Both the position numbers and the translations under genes were made by a program. This document shows, in pieces, positions 53,001-60,706 of a stretch of DNA of 64,000 nucleotides (its first letter is position 1; each line of letters starts with the position of its first letter). The stretch comes from Arbacia lixula (Eukaryota; Echinodermata; Echinoidea; Arbacioida; Arbaciidae). The DNA is taken from NCBI GenBank assembly GCA_963669155.1, contig OZ022586.1:2855453-2919452 (forward strand). The letters run 5' to 3'. The notes under the pieces were generated by a model. That model saw only the letters and a list, made by a program, of their open reading frames with translations, was not told where the DNA came from and searched no databases.

Positions 53001-56000
53001 TGTATTTATAGTACCATCACTTAAAAGGGAAGAATATAACTGTGTGTTTTAATTGGTTTTTGTCATTTCTTTTTATAGTGGGTTAATAAGTAGGACTCCC
53101 CAATTTGTATTTACAGTACCCTCACTTAAAAGGGAAGAATATAACTGTGTGTTTAAATTAATTTTTGTCATTTCCTTTTATAGTGCGTTAATAAGTAGGA
53201 CTCCCCAATTTGTATTTACAGTACCATCACTTAAAAGGGAAGAATATAACTGTGTGTTTTAATTGGTTCTTGTCATTTCTTCTTATAGTGGGTTAATAAG
53301 TAGGACTCCCCAATTTGTATTTATAGTACCATCACATAAAAAGGAAGAATATAACTGTGTGTTTTAATTGGTTTTTGTCATTTCTTTTTATAGTGGGTTA
53401 ATAAGTAGGACTCCCCAATTTGTATTTACAGTACCCTCACTTAAAAGGGAAGAATGTAACTGTGTGTTTAAATTGGTTTTTGTCATTTCTTTTTAAAGTG
53501 GGTTAATAAGTAGGACTCCCCAATTTGTATTTACAGTACCCTCACTTAAAAGGGAAGAATATAACTGTGTGTTTAAATTGGTTTTTGTCATTTCTTTTTA
53601 TAGTGGGTTAATAAGTAGGACTCCCCAATTTGTATTTACAGTACCATCACTTAAAAGGGGAGAATGTAACTGTGTGTTTTAATTGGTTCTTGTCATTTCT
53701 TCTTATAGTGGGTTAAAAGTAAGACTCAAATTGTAAATATTTCAGGAACCTCCTGGATCTCCTGGACTTGGAGATGGTGGACTGCTCTGCCCACAGGGAC
53801 CTGAGGCCACTGGAGAAGCTAGAAGACAGGCGGTCACTGCTCTCAAGGAAACAGAACTTCATGGACCATCAGGAGACTTTGTAAGTGACCATTTCAGATT
53901 TCCTTTGCACTTTTGCAATTAATTGAAAGTCATTGTTTAACATTGTTGTGGATCAATTTAGAAACTTGTAGAATTGAGGTGGCTAAACTGTCTGATAATG
54001 TTACATTGAATAAATAAATACCAAAGAATTATAACCGTTTTAAAAATTATGCCCTCACTTTCAAGATTATATTGAAGAATTGTTATGAAGCAGTGCCTTA
54101 ACTGACCATAGACACCAGAAAACTCAAATTAGTGCATTATTATGTTAAAATATGGTAACTTTTAGTTCTTCCCTGGGAATAAGAGCAAAGATGGAAAACA
54201 TTGTATATGTGGTAAAATTCTCACAGAAACCTTGATTAGTTTACATGTGTTTCGAGTCAAAGGTGTGCCCTTGCTGTAATATCACGAAAATAGTATTTTT
54301 TATTGTTTTGGGTTTGTTTGCCACCCATCCCCATCCATCTGTAAACTTGTTTTATTTCCATTTTTTTCTAGAAAATGCATGATCAGAATTTAACCAAACT
54401 TGGCAGGAATCATTCTTCAGGGAAGGGAATTTAAAGTTGTTCAAATGGTACCCATGACCCCAATGGGGCCCAGTGTAAGGGCCTCCAGTAGCCAAAAAAG
54501 TATGTAAATTTCAAACATATTCTTATCCAGAGCCAGGGGACAGTCAAGTTCTGTTATGCGTATATAGATTCCTTCTTTGGTGAAGAAGAAAAGTTGTTCA
54601 TGACAGTTCCCATGGTGGCCTTAGTTGGCCCTGAGTGGGGTAACAGGTAGCGTAGGGGCTCAGTGTGAAAGTAACCATTCATATATCTTCTTTGAAATGA
54701 GTGAGCAGATTCAAACTTGGCAAGAATTATCCTAATGGGTAGGGGATTGAAGGTTGTTCCAGTAGGACTTATGGCTGTTAACTTTTAATAGCCACTGTTA
54801 AATTATATTGGAAATTAATGCTTTTTATAGAGATTGATTCAAAATTGTTACTTTACAAAACATTTCATTCAACATGTGGTAACAGTTACATTTAGTGGTT
54901 GTATTTTCCCTCAACTGTTTTTTTTTTTCATTTTAATATATTTTGTCATGTGTACCCTTTCTCAAATTTTTAATAATAATACTGTGCACTATAAAGAATT
55001 GTTATGAGAAAGGGAGATTGAAATGACTAAATTAGACTATCCACACATAACAATTTGTTGATCTCTCCTCATTAATTTGTTTCATTTCTGCATTCAGACT
55101 GTCACAAGATTCCCCCCAGCAAAATATATTGCAGAATGGCAGACACAAAGCAGAGATTCGCCAGATAGTGAACAAGACGCAGATACTGATGATTCTGGTA
55201 GTGAGTGGTCTAGAGTGAGCGAAACCCCATCTGATTATTCAGAATCAGACTGTGACAAAATACGTATGGTGAAGCGGCAGTATGTACAAAGAGAAAAAGA
55301 GTGGTCTGGAGTGTCTTCCACTGACCATTCAATTTCTGAAGTGTCTTCCACTGACCATTCAATTTCTGAAGACAGTGACACACAACCTAATGTAAGCCAT
55401 CTTCCTTCCAAGAGAAAGAGAAAGAGACTGAGCCCACAAGAGAGAAAGAGAAGAAAGAAGGATGGTATCACAAAAGGCAAACCAGAAAAAACTGTCTGGA
55501 TACTACCATCTCAAGCCAAAACAGGTGGAAAAGGTCGAATATGGGATAAAAAACACTATTGCATTTATTGCAGCAAACCATACAAAAAACTGCCTGAACA
55601 TTGGGGTGATTGTCATTCTGATGAAATAGAGGTTTGTAAAATCCTTGCTCTTGAGAAAGGTAGCAAAGAAAGACGACAAGAAATTGCCAACCTCCGTAAA
55701 ACAGGCGATTATGAGCATAATAAACTTGTCGTTGAAGGGAAGGCGAATGGTCCCCTGGTGGCATACAAACGTCCCAATTTTGGGGGGAAACAAAAACTGA
55801 AGAATTACACATTCTGCTCTGGCTGTCTGGGACTGTACAAAAAATCATGTCTGTATAGGCATGTTAAGAACTGTGTAAAAAAGAAAAAAACAGCAAGAAG
55901 GGCAAGACATCAGAAGGAAGGGGCAGCTCTAATGCCCATCTCGGGCAGGCTATCTACAAAACTGAAAGAAGTATTCTTCATTATGAAAGATGACGAATAC

Positions 56001-57725
56001 ACCATCATGGCAAAAAATGATCCTCTCATTGTGAAGCTAGGTGAACATTATCTTAATCGGGCAGGGCATAAGAACAATTTCACACACTATGTATCCCAAA
56101 AAATGAGAGAGGTTGCTAGATTGCTAGTAGTAGCCCGATCTCAAGACAGAAGAATAAGCAGTGCCAAAGATTTAATTAATCCAGAACATTTTGACTCTGT
56201 AGTCTTTTCTGCTCAAAAGGTTGCAGGTTTTGATGAAAACACAGCAGGATATGATACACCATCTCTCGTAAGGAAACTTGGACATTCACTAAATCGAATG
56301 GCTGAAATTTGTGAGGCAGAAGTGCTGAAGAGTGCAGGAACAAGTTCATGCAGTGGCCATGGAGAGAGCTTCAAAAAATTAATGGCAATAGAATGGGCAA
56401 CGAGGGTCTCTGGACATGCACTCCGCCAAGCAGCTGACAAGAGATGGCAAAATCCCAAGCAGTTACCCATATCTGAAGACATCTTGAAATTAAGCAAAAC
56501 ACTGTCAGAGGAGGAGAATGACTTAAAGGGGAGAATAAAAGACGAAGGTGTCACAGACAGCACTTTTGCTCAGCTTGCTAAAGTTACTCTTACCCAGATA
56601 ATATTATACAACAGGCGAAGACCAGGAGAGACCCAGTTCCTGAAAGTGAAAGAAGTTCAGACAAACATAAGAGCAGGGAAAGATGCGCAGAGAGAAGTGT
56701 TTAAGGACTTTTCTCTAATAGAACAAATTGCTCTTCCATCTCTCTTGTATATCAGAGGTAAAAGGGACAGAGGAGTTCCTCTGTTATTGACAGAAAGTAT
56801 GAACAAATCAATCATGGTCTTGTCAAATGATGAGGTCAGACAGCATGTTGGCATCAGTGATGAAAACCCGTATGTGTTTGCCAATGATGGCGAGGGTCCC
56901 TATAGAGGACATGATTGCATGAGAGAGTTTGCTTCCCATTGCAAGGCAGTGCATCCAGAGACTCTGAACTGTACATCCCTTAGGAAACATATAGCCACTA
57001 TGTGTCAATTGATGAACCTTAAAGAACATGAAATAGAGCAGTTAGCTGGTCATCTTGGCCATAACATTGCAGTGCATCGCCAATATTATCGCCTTCCTCA
57101 TGAGGCTGCTGTTGTTGCAAAGGTTGGAAAACTACTGAATGTGTTTGAGCAAGGAAGAATACATGAGTATAAAGACAAGTCCTTGGATGATATTGAGCTT
57201 GACATAGGCACAGGTGTGGATGAACCAATCACTTCATCAGACACTCTGCTGTCAGTTGATCAAGTAGAACACGCTGCTTCTCAAAGTGACAAAAGTGACC
57301 AGTTGGATCCACTGAACACTGCATCATCACACACTGCGCCTTCAGGTGATGAAGCAGTTGAACAATCTGTTTCTCATAGTGAGAAAAAAAAATCTCAAAA
57401 GAAAAAATCATGCCACCGTATGCATAATGTGATGGCTGATGATCACCCAGAAAACAGACGTTCAGGTATTCCAAGTAACATTCATGGGCCGAATAAGAAA
57501 AAAAATGCTCCTAAACAGAAATGGAGTCCTGAGGAATTACATACCATGATGGCACTTGATGTAGTGAAGAAATGTCTTGCCTTGGAGAAAATTCCAAGCT
57601 TCTCTGATTGTGAAAATATGAAACGAAATGCCTCCTGTTTAGCACAGAGAACACTAATACAAATCAAGTCAAAGGTTTGGACCATGATACAGAAGAAACG
57701 AAAGCAGAATGGCAGTCTAAATTGA
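25972..57725 (+). CDS. SET / 45-residue repeat / zinc finger / tyrosine-recombinase-like chimeric gene (whole gene)
   Basis: Spliced model: 25972-26089, 26686-26839, 27335-27554, thirteen 135-bp exons from 29596 to 53880, and 55098-57725; about 1,624 residues if every exon is used. The N-terminus is a KMT5A-like SET domain, a family that mono-methylates histone H4 lysine 20. The middle is 13 copies of a 45-residue Gly/Pro-rich repeat. The C-terminus has two zinc-finger-like motifs, a tyrosine-recombinase-like domain and a SANT-like tail. Every junction has a consensus donor and acceptor, and phases agree throughout. Its presence as one mRNA is inferred; alternative use of repeat exons or a SET-only isoform is possible. 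A nuclear, DNA-bound methyltransferase is the natural guess. Confidence 0.7.
26686..26839 (+). CDS. SET-domain exon 1
   Basis: Acceptor TTGAATAG, donor CTTTG|GTAAGT, 154 bp. With the preceding G it reads GRGVVAATQFHRGEFLLEYR and ends CFRFFFSFKGKRL. The GRGV start, the F-x-RG-F-x-EY strand and the aromatic CFxFFF strand are those of KMT5A-type SET domains. No stop in this frame; the other frames are shadows. Confidence 0.8.
27335..27554 (+). CDS. SET-domain exon 2 with catalytic core
   Basis: Acceptor TTTGTAG, donor AAGG|GTAAGC, 220 bp. It reads CVDATDEPDTTCEEAVLGRL, then VNHGRGRGANAIIRVV, then IFAKRDILIDEEILYDYG and LPWISNSR. CVDAT, GRLxNH and EEILYDYG are the S-adenosylmethionine- and lysine-channel motifs of KMT5A. 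The usual NHS is NHG here, a Ser to Gly change. It ends exactly in phase 0, matching the repeated exons. Confidence 0.82.
27555..29595 (+). other. Intron between SET exons and first repeat exon
   Basis: AT-rich, with no other coding exon seen apart from the candidate alternative terminal exon at 29079. No 105-bp minisatellite units are present, in contrast to every later repeat-exon intron. Confidence 0.6.
29079..29129 (+). CDS. Candidate alternative last exon giving a SET-only protein
   Basis: A strong acceptor (CTTTTCTTTCTTTCACAG) is followed in phase 0 by YLANYNSLRNIYTVPP and TAA at 29127. Joined to 27554 it would end the protein shortly after the DYG motif, as in ordinary KMT5A, at about 180 residues. 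Evidence is only the splice site and phase. Confidence 0.35.
   Translation, partial: YLANYNSLRNIYTVPP
29596..29730 (+). CDS. Repeat exon copy 1
   Basis: 135 bp between AATATTTCAG and TTT|GTAAGT, phase 0 on both sides. It encodes EAPGSPGLGDGGLLCPQGPE, then ATGEARRQAVTALKE and TELHGPSGDF. This is the reference form. No family recognised; the Gly/Pro content only loosely recalls collagen, with no Gly-x-y register. A second frame is also open through the exon. Confidence 0.7.
30874..31008 (+). CDS. Repeat exon copy 2
   Basis: Identical in protein to copy 1, with the same splice sites. Confidence 0.7.
31943..32077 (+). CDS. Repeat exon copy 3
   Basis: Relative to copy 1: Pro16 to Ser and Thr36 to Ala. 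Splice sites intact. Confidence 0.7.
33117..33251 (+). CDS. Repeat exon copy 4
   Basis: Same protein as copy 1; splice sites intact. Confidence 0.7.
34608..34742 (+). CDS. Repeat exon copy 5
   Basis: Pro16 to Ser, plus a silent change at Ser42. Splice sites intact. Confidence 0.7.
36506..36640 (+). CDS. Repeat exon copy 6
   Basis: Same protein as copy 1. First exon of the left 4,527-bp duplication unit; its partner is copy 9. Confidence 0.7.
37887..38021 (+). CDS. Repeat exon copy 7
   Basis: Ala2 to Pro, Asp10 to Gly, Thr36 to Ala. Its duplicate is copy 10. Confidence 0.7.
39056..39190 (+). CDS. Repeat exon copy 8
   Basis: Glu24 to Asp and Val30 to Phe, shared with copies 11 and 12. Confidence 0.7.
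41033..41167 (+). CDS. Repeat exon copy 9
   Basis: Same as copy 6, 4,527 bp downstream of it. Confidence 0.68.
42414..42548 (+). CDS. Repeat exon copy 10
   Basis: Same variants as copy 7, 4,527 bp downstream of it. Confidence 0.68.
43583..43717 (+). CDS. Repeat exon copy 11
   Basis: Same variants as copy 8, 4,527 bp downstream. Also the left partner of the 4,769-bp duplication. Confidence 0.68.
44734..47671. mobile_element. Decayed DNA transposon inserted in the minisatellite, copy 1
   Basis: About 2.9 kb of non-minisatellite sequence interrupts the array between two 105-bp units. Six near-copies of GGTTAGTTACGTTACA lie toward the two sides (44930, 45116, 47167, 47188, 47205, 47372). A broken transposase-like reading frame lies in the middle on the minus strand. 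Clear terminal inverted repeats or a target duplication were not found. Confidence 0.5.
46037..47077 (-). pseudogene. Transposase-like pseudogene, copy 1
   Basis: Three minus-strand segments in order: 47077-46853 with QIDFSENYMC and SAHWNQ; then VIASDDLTTHS, a stop, and 46774-46448 with WNFFCTSHGKGPVDSIGG; then 46303-46037 with GDWYIVKYDEQRFPGEV. The phrases DFSENY, SDDL and TSHGKGxxDxIGG recur, from my memory, in repetitive uncharacterised proteins of cnidarians, arthropods and other animals that look like DDE-type transposases. I cannot name the superfamily. Internal stops and frame changes show decay. Confidence 0.5.
48352..48486 (+). CDS. Repeat exon copy 12
   Basis: Same variants as copies 8 and 11, 4,769 bp downstream of copy 11. 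Confidence 0.68.
49503..52433. mobile_element. Decayed DNA transposon, copy 2 (by duplication)
   Basis: Near-identical to 44734-47671 at an offset of 4,769 bp (4,762 after the 7-bp deletion). It arose by tandem duplication of the host segment, not by a second insertion, because the flanks are duplicated too. Confidence 0.55.
50806..51839 (-). pseudogene. Transposase-like pseudogene, copy 2
   Basis: Same three segments as copy 1. The 7-bp deletion changes the frame after SAHWNQ, so the first segment now runs on to CDILVPYTHV before a stop. Confidence 0.5.
53746..53880 (+). CDS. Repeat exon copy 13 (last)
   Basis: Ala2 to Pro only. The intron after it matches the repeat-unit intron for about 105 bp (to about 53986) and then becomes unique, so this is the array's right border. 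Confidence 0.7.
53881..55097 (+). other. Last intron of the chimeric gene
   Basis: Starts GTAAGTGACC and ends with acceptor TTTCATTTCTGCATTCAG. It contains a dispersed repeat at about 54395-54790; otherwise AT-rich with no coding signal. Confidence 0.6.
54395..54790. repeat. Dispersed repeat with two related halves
   Basis: CAAACTTGGCAGGAATCATT followed by GGGAATTTAAAGTTGTTC recurs as CAAACTTGGCAAGAATTATC followed by GGGGATTGAAGGTTGTTC about 320 bp later, so the element is internally repetitive. Confidence 0.5.
55098..57725 (+). CDS. Terminal exon: zinc fingers, tyrosine-recombinase-like domain, SANT-like tail
   Basis: 875 open codons from the acceptor at 55097 to TGA at 57723. The first in-frame ATG is not until 55266, with 56 open codons before it, so the exon is entered by splicing in phase 0. 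In order: a Ser/Asp-rich linker with a duplicated VSSTDHSISE; a basic cluster KRKRKRLSPQERKRRKK (likely nuclear signal); a zinc-finger-like CxxC...HxxxCH motif (55560-55616); a second CxxC...H...C motif (55815-55874); and a recombinase-like domain with RRPGE (Arg at 56619), TSLRKHIAT (56973-56999) and HLGHNIAVHRQYY (57051-57089). The end has a KWSPEE...W SANT-like segment (57520-57700). Arg, Arg, His and Tyr of the tyrosine-recombinase tetrad are present; the His of the HxxR motif is Thr. Very similar repetitive proteins occur in fish and corals, from memory. Crypton or another YR transposon is the likely source. Confidence 0.85.
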   Translation, partial: TVTRFPPAKYIAEWQTQSRDSPDSEQDADTDDSGSEWSRVSETPSDYSESDCDKIRMVKRQYVQREKEWSGVSSTDHSISEVSSTDHSISEDSDTQPNVSHLPSKRKRKRLSPQERKRRKKDGITKGKPEKTVWILPSQAKTGGKGRIWDKKHYCIYCSKPYKKLPEHWGDCHSDEIEVCKILALEKGSKERRQEIANLRKTGDYEHNKLVVEGKANGPLVAYKRPNFGGKQKLKNYTFCSGCLGLYKKSCLYRHVKNCVKKKKTARRARHQKEGAALMPISGRLSTKLKEVFFIMKDDEYTIMAKNDPLIVKLGEHYLNRAGHKNNFTHYVSQKMREVARLLVVARSQDRRISSAKDLINPEHFDSVVFSAQKVAGFDENTAGYDTPSLVRKLGHSLNRMAEICEAEVLKSAGTSSCSGHGESFKKLMAIEWATRVSGHALRQAADKRWQNPKQLPISEDILKLSKTLSEEENDLKGRIKDEGVTDSTFAQLAKVTLTQIILYNRRRPGETQFLKVKEVQTNIRAGKDAQREVFKDFSLIEQIALPSLLYIRGKRDRGVPLLLTESMNKSIMVLSNDEVRQHVGISDENPYVFANDGEGPYRGHDCMREFASHCKAVHPETLNCTSLRKHIATMCQLMNLKEHEIEQLAGHLGHNIAVHRQYYRLPHEAAVVAKVGKLLNVFEQGRIHEYKDKSLDDIELDIGTGVDEPITSSDTLLSVDQVEHAASQSDKSDQLDPLNTASSHTAPSGDEAVEQSVSHSEKKKSQKKKSCHRMHNVMADDHPENRRSGIPSNIHGPNKKKNAPKQKWSPEELHTMMALDVVKKCLALEKIPSFSDCENMKRNASCLAQRTLIQIKSKVWTMIQKKRKQNGSLN

Positions 57726-57732
57726 ATTCACC

Positions 57733-58710
57733 CCAAATCAACCAATTTTCAGACAATTTGTAACCCGACCCCCTTCAATTTTCTTTAACCTTGCACCAAA
57801 TGTTCCCCCAAGTGTCTGACGGAAGATTCTGATATACAACTGAGTTTAAATAAAATTTGCTACTTTAATTGTCCGCTGCAGCCAAGTTAGATGAGTTACA
57901 TTGCTCATTTCCTGTAAATTGAAAGAACTTTATAGTCTTAACATGCACAAAGTTTTGTGGTGCCGATCTGACTATCTGTTATTAAGCATGACGTCAGCGA
58001 AAATGGTGTTAAGCATCAATGGCAATGTGTTTGGGTGCATGTTTGGAAGCTGATAACTTTAAAACTCAATTAATTTAGAACCCAATATTATGCAGATATA
58101 TAGTCTACTTGTTCTACCCACCTACCAAAAAATCGGTCAAAAAACATGCATCATTTTCTCGTAGAGCACCCTCAAATTTTGATTTTTTTAAAAAGTTGCC
58201 AAGTTCAAGGTCTCAAATCACCACTCGTCCCATCGAGAATCGACACCAATTTCAGTGTGTTGATAAACTTTTACCTATATTTTTATAGGGTACCTAAAAA
58301 CTTTTGTGACCGAAATGTTTAATAGCTTCCAAACATGCACCCAAACACATTGCCATTGACGCTTAACACCATTTTCGCTGACGTCTTGCATAATAACAGG
58401 TAGTCAGATTGGCACCACAATACATTGTGCATGTTAAGATTATAAAGTTCTTTCAGTTTACAGGAAATGAGCAATGTAACTCATCTAACTTGGCTGCAGC
58501 GGTCAATCAAAAATAGCAAATTTTATTTAAACTCAGTTGTTCGACCACACATTGGTTGCTAAGGGAGGCCGTATCTTAGCAACCATTTGACCATGGGGCA
58601 AAATATTTCAGAATCTTCCGTCAGACACTTGGGGGAACATTTGGTGCGAGTTTGAAGAAAATTGAAGGGGGTCGGGTTAACACCGTTGGTTGATTTGACG
58701 TGGATTGACC
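57733..58710. mobile_element. Large foldback element directly after the stop codon
   Basis: Left arm 57733-58051, right arm 58324-58710. Mirrored phrases include AACCCGACCCCCTTCAATTT, AAGTGTCTGACGGAAGATTC, CATTGCTCATTTCCTGTAAA and TGTGTTTGGGTGCATGTTTG. The right arm carries about 60 extra bases near 58543-58605. No coding frame. Confidence 0.8.
57849..57854 (+). terminator. First poly(A) signal downstream of the gene, inside the foldback element
   Basis: AATAAA about 125 bp after the stop codon, within the left arm. Other AATAAA sites lie at about 58755 and 58828, beyond the element. Confidence 0.4.
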
Positions 58711-60177
58711 CTATTTCATTATCTATAATTCTGGGAAGGAGTTCATCATCTAAAATAAATATGCATTAAAGATGGGTGTTTTTGTGCCTTAGTACAGATG
58801 CAATACACACAAACTATACAATACCTAAATAAAATTATGCAAATCAATATTTTAATTTCAGCCCCAGTGAAAAAAAAACATTCAATTATTGGTCATTTCA
58901 AACAGAAAACAATGAAGAATTTTAAATATTTGCCTAGAAAGTATTACCAGATTTTTGCAAACCACTCAAATTGATATATTGACAATAGCTAAATGTAAGT
59001 CTGTATTACAAACTTCCTCACCATTTTGACAGGAGATGATCAACTTTCATAATGTTCAACATTATCTTGACAAGTCCAGGAGTTTGCTTTTAAGCTTTGC
59101 TTGCAATCTATTAGTGTTCATTTTGGCATGTTATTAGTTTTATGGCTGCCTTTTATACCAAGGATATCACAGGTGACATAAGTCAGTCATTGTTGATCAT
59201 TGTGGTGGAGTGGTTATATATCACCCAGATGTAATAGTTTACTCTCTAAAAAGCCAGATTCCTAATTAAACAGATTGCCAAGATTCACAATTTTTATGAT
59301 GTTCAAATATTGTTCCTAGTAGTGGTGTTTCCTTTTAAGCTTTTGTTGCAACCTGTACACATGCGCTTCCATGTAATTTCTAAAAAGGCTGAAAGCATTT
59401 CATGTGAAAAGTCAAACAATGTTTTTTTTCTACCAAAGTGTCATTCAATCAATAATGTGATTGCTTTTGTTGGTTTAACAACCTTAGTGGGAAGAATAAA
59501 GTAAAATTGAATAGGATAGTGAAACATGCAAGTAGAGTAATAGATGTCACTGTTAAACAGCTGGAAGATGTTGCAGAAAGGGCAATACACTGTACTAGCA
59601 AAATTGCAAGTGATTGTGAAGGATTCTAATCACCCTCTGCATGGGGAAGTGGTCTTTAACAGATCTGGAAGAATTAGACTGCCTACATAGAGCTATATTT
59701 AAACACTATAGCTCTATGACTGCCTAGAAAAAAGACTGATAGGTTTGGAAAGTCATTCCTTCCGAGTGCGATGAAAGCATTAAACTACAACTTTTGTAGA
59801 TGAATGATCCTGGGGAAACTTCATCACCTCTGAGTACTTCTCTCTACTTTGAATTCTCATTCTTTCTATCTTTCTCCTTGCATTCTCCTTTCCTATCTAT
59901 CTTTCTCTACATCTTCATAGTATAGGAGGTGACTAGTTTTGGTCTGGTCTGAGTTAAAGGGGGGAGGGGGCATCTGAACCTGTCAGTTCTCAGGAATTAG
60001 TTTGACAGTTTGATATTTGACTGTGCTATTATGTATGCATCACTTTACCTCTCCTCTTCTCCTTTTCCTTTCTTTCTCTCTCTCTTCTCCCCCTTGTTTC
60101 TTTCAGTCTTCGTTTTCCACACAAATGTACACGCATGATGTATGTATTAGCATCCAGAATGTATGCATTACCCTTAC

Positions 60178-60252
60178 TCTTCTCCTCTCTCTTTCTCTCT
60201 CTCTCTTCCTCTCTCTCTCTCTCTCTCTCTCTTCCTCTCTCTTTCTTCCTCT
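60178..60252. repeat. (CT)n microsatellite
   Basis: CTCTCTCT with TTC interruptions; a related short CT block lies at 60060-60090. Confidence 0.85.
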
Positions 60253-60706
60253 CCATCTTCTACACTATAAGGTACTGCATACATGGTTTTCTCAACTAGC
60301 ATACAGCTATTCATGTATTATTATCATTATCCAGTTCAGTGCAATAACGGTTATCACAAAGGAATTAAAAGCAATCAACAGATGCAGTATTTAATGTAAC
60401 ATTCTATGGTCAGTGCTGTACATGTATTAAATCATTCCAGACCCCATTGTTCTGGCATGAGGGGTGTTGGAGTGTGGTCGGCGAGTGTAGACTGGTACTG
60501 TAGACTTGCCTCAGATCTGTGTCGTATACTTTGGCAATTTTTATTCTCAATTTCTGTTATTGTAATTTTAGACTGATTTTTGTGTCATTTGTATGTCATT
60601 GCTGATGTCATGTACATTATTATGAAATATTTTTTCTGTATTTATCATCTGCTGGGGGTCAGAGGGGTGCTGACTCTGTGTTGAAATAGGATTTAGCATC
60701 CTTCTG

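Larger units (their letters stand above)
30060..53735. repeat. 105-bp minisatellite filling the introns between repeat exons
   Basis: Consensus phrases in order: GTGGGTTAATAAGTAGGACT, CCCCAATTTGTATTTACAGT, ACCCTCACTTAAAAGGGAAG, AATATAACTGTGTGTTTTAA, TTGGTTCTTGTCATTTCTTT, TTATA. The period is 105 bp in clean stretches (successive GTGGGTTA at 53498 and 53603). Blocks of about 5-14 units lie between the exon cores, roughly 110-120 units in all by length. Units vary at a few sites (AAAGCGG/AAGTAGG/AAGTCAG; ACCATC/ACCCTC). The exon cores (135-bp exon plus about 330 bp of following intron) are unrelated in sequence to the 105-bp unit. Confidence 0.92.

Noticed and set aside
36239-53262. Short plus-strand frames running across minisatellite units (36239-36442, 52790-52981, 53053-53262)
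   Set aside because: They follow from the 105-bp period being a multiple of three, and end in neighbouring units through single-base variants.
30060-53735. CRISPR-like array
   Set aside because: Units are 105 bp, contiguous and similar along their whole length, with no repeat/spacer alternation. The host is clearly eukaryotic with spliced exons.
29596-53880. Collagen triple-helix repeat
   Set aside because: The 45-residue module has several Gly-Pro pairs but no continuous Gly-x-y register.
55235-57685. Minus-strand and alternate frames inside the terminal exon
   Set aside because: Shadows of the 875-codon plus-strand frame.
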